A DNA stretch of 64,000 nucleotides from Companilactobacillus kedongensis. GTDB taxonomy: Bacteria > Bacillota > Bacilli > Lactobacillales > Lactobacillaceae. Numbering within the stretch: position 1 is the first letter of the stretch; each line of letters starts with the position of its first letter. Location of the stretch: positions 1-64,000 of the forward strand of contig NZ_RHOR01000007.1 in NCBI RefSeq assembly GCF_003946625.1. The letters are read 5' to 3'. This document shows positions 15,854-24,514 of the stretch, piece after piece. The notes beneath the pieces are model-generated. The model had not been told where the DNA came from. It worked only from the letters and a program-made list of their open reading frames with translations, and did no database searches. The translations under genes were made by a program, and so were the position numbers.

Positions 15854-17077
15854 ATGAATAAGAAAGTATCATCAAATTGGATCTTAATGTCACTTGCCAT
15901 CAGTGCTTTTGCCATTGGATCAACTGAATTTATCAGTGTCGGTATTATGCCTCTTTTGACAAATACCTTTAATGTTTCACTCGCAACCGGAGGTTTAACT
16001 GTTTCTATCTATGCTACTGGAATTATGTTTGGTGCTCCGATCTTAACTTTATTAACTAATCGTTGGAATCGAAAAAAATTATTAGTTGGTATTATGGTAA
16101 GTTTCGTAATCGGTAACTTGATTGCAATCTTTGCACCAACTTTCTGGGTTCTCCTAGCTGGACGTGTCGTAACGGCTTTATCACACGGAATTTTTATGGC
16201 AATTGCTTCATTGATCGCCGCTGACGTCGTTGAACCCAACAAACGTGCCTCAGCCATTGCCATTATGTTTACTGGATTAACAGTCGCAACCGTTACTGGT
16301 GTTCCGATTGGAACTTTCATCGGTCAAACTTTAGGATGGAGAGCTTCATTTCTATTCTTAGTCATTCTAGGATTAATTGGATTGATCACTAATTTTATTC
16401 TTGTACCAAACGATCTTCCATTGCCAAGACCAACTAGTGTCAAAGGTATCTGGAAAATTCTCAAGCAACCACAATTGCTATTAATTTTGATCATTACTGC
16501 TTTAGGATATGGTGCAACTTTCCCAGTTTATACATATCTAACAACTATCTTAAACAAGCAAATGAACTGGTCACAGGCCGCCATCGTAGTTATTTTGGTG
16601 TTCTACGGCTTGGCAGTCGCCGTTGGTAATACTCTTGGCGGAAGATTCGCTAATACAAATCCTCTAAGCGCACTATTGAAAATGTTTATTGGTTTAGGCG
16701 TTGCCTTACTGTTAATGCTATTTACTATGAATATGCACTATCTTGGATTATTGGCCGTCCTAGTTATGGGACTATTCGCCTTTATGAATGTCCCTGGGCT
16801 ACAACTTTATATCGTTCAATTAGCCGAGAAATTCACACCCAATGAAATTTCTTTGGCATCAGCTTTGAATATCTCAGCTTTTAACGTTGGAATAACTCTT
16901 GGATCATCTCTTGGTGGACAAGCAGTCAGTGCTGGACAATTAGTTAATACACCTTGGATCGGAATCGGCATGATTTTGGCCAGTGTAGTTTTAACTGTTG
17001 TCTTAATGAAGCTAGGAAACAAAAATTTTGTTTCTAGTGATGATCTCAAGTTACAATCAAATTGCCAAACAAAATAA
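15854..17077 (+). CDS. MFS drug/sugar efflux transporter (DHA1, AraJ/YdhP-like)
   Basis: A 407-residue major facilitator with twelve predicted helices. The N-terminal SAFAIGSTEFISVGIMPLL matches the AraJ/YdhP/PbuE group (the xIGxTEFxxxGxLP pattern). The loop 2-3 motif A-like segment is TNRWNRKKLLVG, and GIFMAIASLIAADVV follows. Function: proton-driven export of a drug or sugar-like compound. AAAGGAG lies 9 bases before the ATG. The HxlR-type gene 32 bp downstream probably controls it through the two operators in front of the promoter. Confidence 0.87.
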   Translation: MNKKVSSNWILMSLAISAFAIGSTEFISVGIMPLLTNTFNVSLATGGLTVSIYATGIMFGAPILTLLTNRWNRKKLLVGIMVSFVIGNLIAIFAPTFWVLLAGRVVTALSHGIFMAIASLIAADVVEPNKRASAIAIMFTGLTVATVTGVPIGTFIGQTLGWRASFLFLVILGLIGLITNFILVPNDLPLPRPTSVKGIWKILKQPQLLLILIITALGYGATFPVYTYLTTILNKQMNWSQAAIVVILVFYGLAVAVGNTLGGRFANTNPLSALLKMFIGLGVALLLMLFTMNMHYLGLLAVLVMGLFAFMNVPGLQLYIVQLAEKFTPNEISLASALNISAFNVGITLGSSLGGQAVSAGQLVNTPWIGIGMILASVVLTVVLMKLGNKNFVSSDDLKLQSNCQTK

Positions 17078-17121
17078 TAATGGTAAGATATCATTACTGA
17101 AGTGAAGGAATGGTGAAACAG

Positions 17122-17511
17122 ATGAAACAAGCAGTTTATAATATCGGCGTTGAAGCAACTATGAATATTATTGGTGGAAAGTGGAAACCTATTATTCTCT
17201 GTCATCTTAAGCATCAAACTATGCGTACCGGTCAACTTAGACGGGCGATCCCAAATATCACTCAAAAAATGCTGACGCAGCAATTACGTGAATTAGAAGA
17301 TGATGGCATTGTCAGCCGTAAGATTTATAGTCAGGTCCCACCTAAGGTCGAATACTCGTTAACTGAATATGGCGACAGTTTGAATCGTATTCTTGAGGCC
17401 CTTTGTCTCTGGGGTGAACATGATATCGAACTGCGTAAAGAACGTGGTGAAAATATTATTCTACTCAATAGTGAGAATGTTGAGCCTGATAACGTACCTT
17501 ATGTAGATTAG
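17122..17511 (+). CDS. HxlR-family transcriptional regulator
   Basis: A 129-residue winged-helix regulator of the HxlR/YodB family: IIGGKWKPIILCHL (first helix motif GxKW), MRTGQLRRAIPNITQKMLTQQLRELEDDGIVSRKIY (recognition helix and wing), VEYSLTEYGDSL. YodB-type members sense quinones or electrophiles through an N-terminal Cys; here the only Cys residues are in ILCHL and EALCLWG. I prefer the ATG at 17122, since GGTGAAAC lies close to it; the ATG at 17110 leaves no spacing. It probably represses the preceding MFS gene. Confidence 0.85.
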   Translation: MKQAVYNIGVEATMNIIGGKWKPIILCHLKHQTMRTGQLRRAIPNITQKMLTQQLRELEDDGIVSRKIYSQVPPKVEYSLTEYGDSLNRILEALCLWGEHDIELRKERGENIILLNSENVEPDNVPYVD

Positions 17512-17518
17512 TTTACAT

Positions 17519-17682
17519 CTACAGGGCCTAGAATATTCGCCTGCTCTGCGGACCGAATCGAGCCAAGGTCTCGGGCTCGAAGCCTTGCACAACTCGGCAA
17601 GTCTCCAAACTCGCCCGATGGTGTAATGGCCAAAGCCATAACGCCATTATCACAGCTGATAAATATTCTCGATCCTTCCGAA
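17519..17682 (+). repeat. Cloverleaf repeat CR6
   Basis: Plus copy starting 8 bases after the HxlR stop. P1: AGAATATTCGCCTGC on the left, paired with AGCTGATAAATATTCTC on the right. P2: TCGAG-CCAAGGT-CTCGG. There is no tail-to-tail partner, but a terminator hairpin follows as in the pairs. Confidence 0.8.
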
Positions 17683-17739
17683 TAATTTATTATCTACCGT
17701 ATGAATAATTACATAAATATTAGGTTTAATTATATCTAC

Positions 17740-17788
17740 TAAAAAATCCTTGAAGTCTGTCTTTAAAAACAGATCTCAAGGATTTTTT
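17740..17788. terminator. Bidirectional terminator between HxlR and the giant WxL-like gene
   Basis: AAAAAATCCTTGA...TCAAGGATTTTTTT with inner GTCTGT/ACAGA; A- and T-tracts on both sides. It overlaps the stop codon of the minus-strand gene. Confidence 0.8.
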
Positions 17789-20190
17789 TAGATACTATCG
17801 GAAATATTCCAAGTTATTTTACCGGTGTACCCACCAGGATTGGTTGTTGGGCTAAGTTTCAGTTGCCAATCACCAACCCCAATATAGTTGGTTAGATCCT
17901 GATTACCTGTAAATGAACTTGTTCTGATTTTAGTTCCGGTTGTATCAACTGTTTGCCACGTACCGGAATCTGTTGCGGCACTATTTCTTTGCTTGAGAAA
18001 TAGTAAACCTGTGTCTGCAGAAGGATTTAAAGCTGCTCCAGTTAATGGATCTTTTAGTTGTGTCTCTGAGTCGGCATTATCATAGCTGACCGTTACATCA
18101 TATGGAGCGCTGCTTGAATTATTGACTATCAACTGACCATCGGTACTGACATTCGATAAGGTCTTTTCTTTACCTGCCATATGAACGGTTCCGAAGTCGA
18201 TCTTAGTTGGTATTGAAGTGAATCCAATCATGTTTTCTATATTTAATTCAGTTTGATTAGTGGTTAATGTTCCTAAATTAATTCCAGAACTGGTCTTCCC
18301 TTCAGATAATGTAGCGTCGTTATAGAGTGTCGTACCTGCATCACCCGTCACAGTGGCAGAATAGGTTATTGTCACTGAATCACCTGGAGCCAATGAAGGG
18401 ACTATCAAGGTTCCATTTTCGATATTTGAAGTATATGATTCGTACCCATTACTAAATGTAAATGTCGCTGAACCGTCAGCGGTTAATCCAGCAGGTAGTT
18501 TATTTACAAAAGATGCTGATGCAGCTTTTAAGGAGTCGCTACTATTGGATTTAACAGTATACGTATTCTTAAAATCAATCGTATCGCCTTTAGATCCTTT
18601 TGCAGTAGTGCCCCAATCTGAATCTTTGGAATTCTTTATTTCCTGAGTAAATGAATCCTTATAGGGATTTCCTTCAACGGGAATATCTACCGAGGACGAA
18701 TAAGTCTTTGTTTCTCCACCGTCCGTATTCGGATCAGTTCCTAAAAAGTCACCCGTGTTAGTAATTGTGGAGCCATCCGCAGCTGAAGTTATTGTGTCTT
18801 CAAAAGTTATTGCCGCTTCTTGACCATCAGTTAAGGATAAGTTGACGGGTGCGTTCAAAGTTTTAGTTGAAGCATCATATGCAGAACTATTGATCGATGT
18901 CGTTGTTCCACTTTGGTTAACTTTCTTAATTGAATTAGGGTCTATTTGTAGTCCATCTGGAATTTTATCTTTGATATTAGCAAAGTTCCATTGGCTCTTA
19001 TAACCATAGTTACCGATATTCAAAGTAAACTTTAGTTTATCTCCAACACGATTCTTTCCATCCGTACTTGTTTCATTAGTAAAACTTTTTCTCGGAGTGG
19101 GAACGGAATATGGCGATTCCGTAACACCCATACCAGAACCAAAGTGGGCAGTATCACCTGGTTGAAGGTTTTTGACATAAGGCCAAGCTATCGTATAGGC
19201 GCTATCCTTACCATCCGAAAGACTATCACCATAGCTATGATCTACAGCTTCATCTCCAGTTCCTTCAATAGTTTTGGTACTAAATTTACTAAGCCAATTC
19301 ATTCCTGAAGTATAATCCTCACCAGTATATTTAGTGAAACCATCAGGGACATTATTACTTACCATCAACTTATATGAACCATCTTCAATATAAATACCAT
19401 GTTTATTTCCAAGGTCTCTTACTCTGACAGTATCATATGAACTTAATTTTGTATCTTCACCGAAAAAGACACCGAACGATTGTGGACTATTTCCTGTATT
19501 TTTCACATATAGCTCTCTTTGTACAAAGGCTGCGTTACCCGGAGAAACTCTTAGAAGCATCTCAACTACAAAAGTGTGTGTACCATAACTATCTGTTTTA
19601 CTAAATTTACCCATTATTTTAGACGCAATATTACCATTCGCATCAGTTCCCGTATAATACTCTTTGCTTTTACTTATCAAATTAAGCAAAACGGAATAAT
19701 CACGAGTTGAAATTCCACTAGATCCACCAGTAGTATTACCCTTATCTGATTCAGAAAACACCATACCAAAATCTATTGATGAAAGTGAAACATTTTGTGG
19801 TTTTATATTATTTGTCTGCCCAGATTGAAACACTGACTGAACATATCTTCCATTATTGTTTAAAAAAATATTCATTTTAGAATAGCTAACATTATTTGGT
19901 CCCGCACTTGGCTGTGTACTGTCGTCTACAATTGTTTTGTCATTTCCATCTGTAACTGTGCCATTAGCGTCATTAGCTAAACCAAATGTGTAGCCAAGTT
20001 TTAGTCCATTACCGATCGTCTTTTGACCGACTTCTGAACTGTAAGATCTTGTCCAGTTACTAATACCGTCATTAATTTCATCTTTCAAATCTGCTTTAAC
20101 ATTCTGACTCGTTCCAAATGCCCCTAAGATCACGAACATAATAAAGAAGAACGATAGGATCATAGTTTTCAAGTATCCGTTTCTTCTCAT
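17788..20190 (-). CDS. Large secreted surface protein with DUF11-like repeats and WxL-like C-terminus
   Basis: An 800-residue exported protein. A signal peptide is at 1-34 (MILSFFFIMFVILGAFG...VKA). A globular N-terminal region (about 35-370) is followed by two or more Ig/DUF11-like modules (about 375-505 NETSTDGKNRVGDKLKFTLNIGNYG; about 515-655 KGSKGDTIDFKNTYTVKSNSSDS). The C-terminal domain of about 140 residues has the WxL layout and ends GGYTGKITWNISDSI, with W-N-I in place of W-T-L. It is probably wall-bound and adhesive; the ligand is unknown. It is monocistronic, unlike the Csc cluster. Confidence 0.8.
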   Translation of the reverse strand: MRRNGYLKTMILSFFFIMFVILGAFGTSQNVKADLKDEINDGISNWTRSYSSEVGQKTIGNGLKLGYTFGLANDANGTVTDGNDKTIVDDSTQPSAGPNNVSYSKMNIFLNNNGRYVQSVFQSGQTNNIKPQNVSLSSIDFGMVFSESDKGNTTGGSSGISTRDYSVLLNLISKSKEYYTGTDANGNIASKIMGKFSKTDSYGTHTFVVEMLLRVSPGNAAFVQRELYVKNTGNSPQSFGVFFGEDTKLSSYDTVRVRDLGNKHGIYIEDGSYKLMVSNNVPDGFTKYTGEDYTSGMNWLSKFSTKTIEGTGDEAVDHSYGDSLSDGKDSAYTIAWPYVKNLQPGDTAHFGSGMGVTESPYSVPTPRKSFTNETSTDGKNRVGDKLKFTLNIGNYGYKSQWNFANIKDKIPDGLQIDPNSIKKVNQSGTTTSINSSAYDASTKTLNAPVNLSLTDGQEAAITFEDTITSAADGSTITNTGDFLGTDPNTDGGETKTYSSSVDIPVEGNPYKDSFTQEIKNSKDSDWGTTAKGSKGDTIDFKNTYTVKSNSSDSLKAASASFVNKLPAGLTADGSATFTFSNGYESYTSNIENGTLIVPSLAPGDSVTITYSATVTGDAGTTLYNDATLSEGKTSSGINLGTLTTNQTELNIENMIGFTSIPTKIDFGTVHMAGKEKTLSNVSTDGQLIVNNSSSAPYDVTVSYDNADSETQLKDPLTGAALNPSADTGLLFLKQRNSAATDSGTWQTVDTTGTKIRTSSFTGNQDLTNYIGVGDWQLKLSPTTNPGGYTGKITWNISDSI

Positions 20191-20352
20191 GAATATTCAC
20201 TCCTCAGTAAATACTAAATTTCTTCTTATTGATTTCCATCAATTTATTTACAAAATCTCCTAATACCATTATATAAAATACCTTATTACGTTTAACATCA
20301 TTTATTGTAAAATATTCTTTCAAAATGAGTTTCACTTAAAATTTGACAATAC

Positions 20353-20408
20353 AAAAAGCCCCATCTTATCGGTATTGTTCAATCAACAATGCTGATAGAT
20401 AGGGCTTT
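20353..20408 (-). terminator. Terminator after the DUF805 gene
   Basis: Long interrupted hairpin AAAGCCC...GGGCTTT with inner ATTGTT/AACAAT, directly downstream of the minus-strand stop at 20424. The remaining bases 20191-20352 upstream of the giant gene are AT-rich and hold no other feature I can name. Confidence 0.7.
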
Positions 20409-20423
20409 ACTATTTGTTTAAAC

Positions 20424-20837
20424 TTATATAAGCTTGGGCCATTTAGAATTATCTTTTTGTGGTAAGCACATCAAAATAATCAACAATAATTCACCAATAA
20501 TTGGTACTACATAGAGCAGAACCCACCAACCATGTAGGTTTCGATCATGTAGTCGACGAATTGTAGCTGTAAAAACCGACACTAAATAATAACCAAATGT
20601 CATAGCAAATGCGATTCCCATAACGGCGCTCCAGTAGAAACTTTTTAATGAAAAAAAGTTCATTGTAAATCCAAATGCAGTCATTAAAAGAGCGCAGAGA
20701 ATTGTCATTCCCAAGAGACCCCACCAAAAATCGGCACGTCCCATTCTTTTAACACCGACAAACATATCTTGAAAATACAGCCTAGTTGAGCTAATTAAAT
20801 TTGGTTTACTACTTTCATTCCAAACCGATTCATTCAT
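20424..20837 (-). CDS. DUF805 family membrane protein
   Basis: A 137-residue DUF805 (YhaH-like) protein with four membrane helices. Signature segments are GRADFWWGLLG at the start of the first helix, IRRLHDRNLHGWWVLLYVVPIIGELLLIILMCLPQKDNSKWP near the end; this R-R-L-H-D-x-x-x-x-G-W-W core is typical of DUF805. The function of the family is unknown. It is 13 bp downstream of the second crcB gene on the same strand and may be co-transcribed. Confidence 0.88.
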   Translation of the reverse strand: MNESVWNESSKPNLISSTRLYFQDMFVGVKRMGRADFWWGLLGMTILCALLMTAFGFTMNFFSLKSFYWSAVMGIAFAMTFGYYLVSVFTATIRRLHDRNLHGWWVLLYVVPIIGELLLIILMCLPQKDNSKWPKLI

Positions 20838-20850
20838 TTATTTTTACTTC

Positions 20851-21195
20851 CTATATGTGTATTCCAATAATAAAACCTAATATACCAAAAACATACGTCA
20901 GACTAAAGTAGATTAAGCAACTAACAAAACGACGTTGAAACCATAATTGGCTCAATTCCATATTAAAGGTTCCAAAAGTTGTAAATCCACCACAAATTCC
21001 AGTACCTAGAAATAATAACATTTTTTTATCCGTTACCGAAGCCGTTAAGTATCCTAAAATAAATGATCCCAATATATTGATCAACAATGTCATCACCGGA
21101 AAATCAATTTTTATTTTACGAGATAACCGTGTTAAAACATTTCTAAAATATGCTCCAATACCAGCGCCTAATCCGACCAACAATGAACTTATCAT
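20851..21195 (-). CDS. crcB: Fluoride channel CrcB/Fluc, second subunit
   Basis: A 114-residue Fluc-family protein with four membrane helices: GLGAGIGAYFRNVLT (first-helix G-x-x-R-N/Y motif), LLINILGSFILGYL (conserved Asn in helix 2), GICGGFTTFGTFNMEL (the central T-T-F-S/G-T-F Na+ and fluoride pore signature). Fluc proteins export fluoride as dual-topology dimers, often from gene pairs as here. Its ATG overlaps the stop of the upstream crcB gene by 4 bp. No fluoride riboswitch motif is seen upstream of the pair. Confidence 0.92.
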   Translation of the reverse strand: MISSLLVGLGAGIGAYFRNVLTRLSRKIKIDFPVMTLLINILGSFILGYLTASVTDKKMLLFLGTGICGGFTTFGTFNMELSQLWFQRRFVSCLIYFSLTYVFGILGFIIGIHI

Positions 21196-21599
21196 AATTT
21201 CCTCCCAGCTAAATCACTAAAGGCTCTTGATGCAGCCCAGTAATTTCCAAGAAGTGCGCAGATAAATCCTCCAACCAAAGTAAGTGTTAAATAAACGGCT
21301 AAATAACCTATACTATTACTCTGGAATAAACGATATGTATCGGCTGTAAAGGTTGAAAATGTCGTATAAGAACCTAATAACCCCGTGCTAAGTGACAGGA
21401 TCGTCTGTAAAGATAATTTATAACGATCCTGTAGATAATGGATCAAGAATGGCAAGAGAAAGGCTCCGGAAAGATTGGCAACAATGGTGCCCCAAGGGAA
21501 ATTTCCACTAGTAGTAAAAATCAAACTTTCGACATAACGCAGATTGCTACCGATGAAGGCTCCCACAAAGATAATTATAAAGGTCTTGAATTCCTTAAT
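21192..21599 (-). CDS. crcB: Fluoride channel CrcB/Fluc, first subunit, probable non-AUG start
   Basis: Fluc channel subunit: GAFIGSNLRY (helix 1), GTIVANLSGAFLLPFL (helix 2 Asn), GLLGSYTTFSTFTADT (pore signature). The first in-frame standard start is a GTG at 21566, but it has no ribosome site and would remove most of the first membrane helix. The frame upstream encodes IKEFKTFIIIFVGAFIG, and a strong AAGGAGG (21615-21609) points to an ATT at 21599 (9-base gap) or an ATC at 21602 (6-base gap). I take the ATT as start, giving 135 residues. It follows gnd after a hairpin. Confidence 0.75.
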   Translation of the reverse strand: MKEFKTFIIIFVGAFIGSNLRYVESLIFTTSGNFPWGTIVANLSGAFLLPFLIHYLQDRYKLSLQTILSLSTGLLGSYTTFSTFTADTYRLFQSNSIGYLAVYLTLTLVGGFICALLGNYWAASRAFSDLAGRKL

Positions 21600-21620
21600 G
21601 ATTTCTTACCTCCTTCTAAA

Positions 21621-21650
21621 AAACCACACTTGCATATGCAAATGTGGTTT
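21621..21650 (-). terminator. Hairpin between gnd and the crcB pair
   Basis: AAACCACA...TGTGGTTT with inner TTGCAT/ATGCAA; on the minus strand it is followed by TTTTTTAG and then directly by the crcB ribosome site. There is no room for a separate promoter after it, so crcB expression probably depends on read-through from gnd. Confidence 0.75.
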
Positions 21651-21662
21651 CATACGACCTAA

Positions 21663-22562
21663 TTATTTCTTATCAACATCGTGTCCGCCAAATTCATTAC
21701 GCAAGGCAGCAACGACTTTTCCTGTAACAGTATCATTTTCTAATGAACGATAACGCATCATCAATGAAGCGGCAATAACAGGTGTGGGAACTTGTAATTT
21801 CAAAGCTTCTTCAAGTGTCCACTTACCTTCGCCGGATGAATGCATAACGCCACGAATTTCATTTAATTTAGGATCTTTCGAAAAGGCTGATTCAGCCAAT
21901 TCCATCAACCAGCCACGAATAACTGAACCATTTGACCAAACTTTAGCTACGGCTTCATTATCATAATCAAACTTACTGTGTTCCAAGACATCAAAGCCTT
22001 CAGCGATTGATTGCATCATACCGTATTCGATACCGTTATGAACCATCTTTAGATAATGACCACTACCAGCTTTACCAGTATATAGATAACCGTCTTTTTG
22101 AGCGATACCTTCAAAAATTGGTTCGATGATCTTGAATGCCTCTTTGTTATCCCCACCAATCATGAAGTTTCCATCATGATTAGCACCAGACATACCACCA
22201 GAAGTACCAGCGTCAAAGAAGATAATACCCTTTGCTTTCAAAATTTCATTATGTTTTAGTGAATCTTCATAGAATGAATTCCCACCGTCAATAACGATGT
22301 CATCTTTTGACAAAATATTACTCAAAGTATCAATTGTTGAATTGGCAGGCTTACCAGCTGGCAACATAACCCAAACAATTTTTGGCTGTGGTAATTTATC
22401 TACAACAGCTTGTAAATCATCAGCTACTTCAGCACCTAATTTTTGTGCATCTTTTTTAGCATCCTCATTCAAGTCAAAGGCTACTACTTCGTTATTATTT
22501 CTGATTAAGTTTTCGGTTAAGTTGATCCCCATCTTACCGAGTCCGATCATTGCTAGTTTCAA
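21663..22562 (-). CDS. gnd: 6-phosphogluconate dehydrogenase, short YqeC/GntZ-type
   Basis: A 299-residue decarboxylating 6-phosphogluconate dehydrogenase of the short, probably NAD-preferring type. It converts 6-phosphogluconate to ribulose 5-phosphate and CO2. Motifs: MIGLGKMGINL (dinucleotide loop), DGGNSFYEDS, FFDAGTSGGMSGA, GSGHYLKMVHNGIEYGMMQ (catalytic Lys and the His-Asn pair). Family length is about 300 residues, so it is complete. AGGAGG precedes the ATG. A promoter (TTGTCA, 16 bases, TATAAT on the minus strand at 22623-22596) lies just upstream, overlapping the terminator of the preceding gene. Confidence 0.92.
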   Translation of the reverse strand: MKLAMIGLGKMGINLTENLIRNNNEVVAFDLNEDAKKDAQKLGAEVADDLQAVVDKLPQPKIVWVMLPAGKPANSTIDTLSNILSKDDIVIDGGNSFYEDSLKHNEILKAKGIIFFDAGTSGGMSGANHDGNFMIGGDNKEAFKIIEPIFEGIAQKDGYLYTGKAGSGHYLKMVHNGIEYGMMQSIAEGFDVLEHSKFDYDNEAVAKVWSNGSVIRGWLMELAESAFSKDPKLNEIRGVMHSSGEGKWTLEEALKLQVPTPVIAASLMMRYRSLENDTVTGKVVAALRNEFGGHDVDKK

Positions 22563-22605
22563 GTTGAATCCTCCTAAGTTTTTAACAATCTGTAATTATA
22601 CGCAA

Positions 22606-22641
22606 AAAAAGCAGGCGTGACAATTTGTCTACCCTACTTAT
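22606..22641 (-). terminator. Terminator after the HTH/coiled-coil gene, overlapping the gnd promoter
   Basis: On the minus strand AAGTAGG...CCTGCTT with inner GACAA/TTGTC and six U. TTGTCA in its 3' arm also serves as a plausible -35 for gnd, with TATAAT 16 bases further. Confidence 0.55.
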
Positions 22642-23165
22642 TTAACGAATCTATTCCACCAATGACCTTTTTTGTCATCTTGAACTTGTTCATTAACACG
22701 TTCTTTTAATTCTGAAGTACGTTCTTCTGACTGAACATTTTCAGTCTTAAGTGTTTCGTTACTTGATTCTAGTTTTTCATTGGCCGCTTTTAAATCAGAA
22801 ACTTCTTTTTTTAATTTTTCGATAGTTCCTAATTGTTTCTTGTTTTCAGCCTTCAAATCAGCGATACCTTGCTCCAAATGACTATCGTCAGTCGTTTTGG
22901 CTTCGTCAGTCGTTGGATAGACTTTTTGTGCGGCTAGATCCAAAGTCATCTTTGGTTCATGACCCAGTTCAACCATTTTCTTAAAATCATCCAAATTCGT
23001 TGAAGTATATAAACGATTATTTTGGCTATTGCGCTCAAAATAATTGGCGTTTTCTGTTGTATGTTCTACGATCAAAGAATACTTGCGTAGCGTTGCAACA
23101 CTAATCCCCAATTCTTTTGCAGCTTGTGCAGGCGTTAAAAAGTCTTCATTCTTTACATTACTCAA
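22638..23165 (-). CDS. MerR-like HTH protein with long coiled coil
   Basis: A 175-residue protein. Residues 8-45 form a MerR-like helix-turn-helix (DFLTPAQAAKELGISVATLRKYSLIVE), followed by a short linker with NNRLYTSTNLDDFKKMVEL and then a long coiled coil (about 100-165, ADLKAENKKQLGTIEKLKKEVSDLKAANEKLESSNETL) and a basic tip KKGHWWNRFVK. The layout is common in Lactobacillaceae DNA-binding proteins of unknown target. I chose the TTG at 23165 because GGGGGAAA lies about 7 bases upstream; an upstream ATG at 23186 lacks a site. Function is not known. Confidence 0.72.
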   Translation of the reverse strand: MSNVKNEDFLTPAQAAKELGISVATLRKYSLIVEHTTENANYFERNSQNNRLYTSTNLDDFKKMVELGHEPKMTLDLAAQKVYPTTDEAKTTDDSHLEQGIADLKAENKKQLGTIEKLKKEVSDLKAANEKLESSNETLKTENVQSEERTSELKERVNEQVQDDKKGHWWNRFVK

Positions 23166-23343
23166 AAGTATTTCCCCCAAGATCAATTCATTCTTATATT
23201 ATAAAAATAATCATTTAGGAGTTCAACCACTAATGTGCTTATAAACCCAACTTATTCGTAATGCTACTTCCCTCAAACTACATTTTATGACGATAATTGG
23301 GTATACTATAAGTAGTAAATACATTGCAAGTGGGGTTATGAAA

Positions 23344-24438
23344 ATGAAGAGGTCACGGTTACTTATCAGTTGCGCGTCTTTACTGTTATTCTTTTCCGTT
23401 GCGGCTCCTACAACGGTACAAGCAACCAGTAATGTAACGACTAACATTTCCGATTACTATAGAACTTATTACAGTCCAAATGAAATTGCCCAGATCAAAG
23501 AGCTTCAACAAACTTATCAAAACCTTGATAACAACTTATATAATAAGGATAATTTATTTGCTACGACTCCGAGATTGTCAATGGACGGAACTTTTGATCC
23601 AGGTGTTTTGAGCAACAATGCTATCAATGGAACTGTTGATTGGATAAATTATTATCGTGCATTGTCTGGTTTGAGTCCAATTTATTCAAAAGAAGATTCA
23701 AACTACACATCTCAGGTTTCAGCCGCGGTAATGGCTGTTTCAAACTCAGATCCAATGATCAATCAGCATTTTTTGGTCAACACTAAACGAGCCAGCTATA
23801 TTTCATCACATTATTGGAATCAAGCCGTCTATGGAACCGGATATGGTAACTTATACTTTGGTTTTCCAAAGACGATCGGAGAACCTGTTCGCGAACTAAT
23901 ACTAGATGATACTAATATAGAGGGTAACGACACAGGACACCGAGCTTGGTTACTTTCACCTCGTCTTTCCACTGTAGGTGTGGGTATTGCCATTGCTAAC
24001 AACGGTCGCCAATATGAAGACATTTTCGTTAATAATCCGCCTGATATCTATAATCAAGCTGAAAAATCAGTCGTAACATACCCAAGCAATCTGTTTCCTG
24101 TTGAAGAGTTATCCAACAAATATGGTAATTCAATTCCTTGGTCAATTACTTTTGCCGATGAAAATCAAAATATGGTCACAGACAACACGTCAATTAAAGT
24201 TGAAAACTTAACTGATGGGTCTGTTGGAACAACCATTCCTTTAACCGATAAATCATATGCATATTTAAGTGATGTTATTGCATATATTCCGCCAAAGAGT
24301 GTTACAATTAACGATCATTCGAGTTATCGTGTAACTATAAGTAATTTAAATTCTGAGAATACTCCTAGCTACAGTTATACATTTAAGACTTTCTCAGAAA
24401 CAGCTAACGGATTAGGTTATGATTACGCTAATTATTAA
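23344..24438 (+). CDS. Secreted CAP-domain (SCP/PR1-like) protein
   Basis: A 364-residue secreted protein. The signal peptide MKRSRLLISCASLLLFFSVAAPTTVQA is followed by a CAP superfamily domain (about 80-215): VDWINYYRALSGL gives the first helix signature, and GNDTGHRAWLLSPRLSTVGVGIA the GHR/W-LL-P-x-x-x-x-x-G CAP motif. The C-terminal 130 residues form a beta-rich region. CAP proteins are extracellular and some bind lipids or act on peptidoglycan; a function here cannot be given. The ATG at 23344 was chosen because GGGG lies 8 bases upstream. Confidence 0.82.
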   Translation: MKRSRLLISCASLLLFFSVAAPTTVQATSNVTTNISDYYRTYYSPNEIAQIKELQQTYQNLDNNLYNKDNLFATTPRLSMDGTFDPGVLSNNAINGTVDWINYYRALSGLSPIYSKEDSNYTSQVSAAVMAVSNSDPMINQHFLVNTKRASYISSHYWNQAVYGTGYGNLYFGFPKTIGEPVRELILDDTNIEGNDTGHRAWLLSPRLSTVGVGIAIANNGRQYEDIFVNNPPDIYNQAEKSVVTYPSNLFPVEELSNKYGNSIPWSITFADENQNMVTDNTSIKVENLTDGSVGTTIPLTDKSYAYLSDVIAYIPPKSVTINDHSSYRVTISNLNSENTPSYSYTFKTFSETANGLGYDYANY

Positions 24439-24460
24439 AAGCCGACATTGTCGGCTTTTA
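24437..24460 (+). terminator. Terminator after the CAP-domain gene
   Basis: AAAAGCCGAC/GTCGGCTTTT hairpin at the stop codon, ending in a short T-tract. Confidence 0.8.
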
Positions 24461-24514
24461 TTGATGTTATAGTGTTATAATCCAACTTACATAGAAAAAA
24501 GGGGAAATTCAATA

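Noticed and set aside
21600-21662. Fluoride riboswitch before crcB
   Set aside because: The space is filled by a terminator and ribosome site; the motif is not found.
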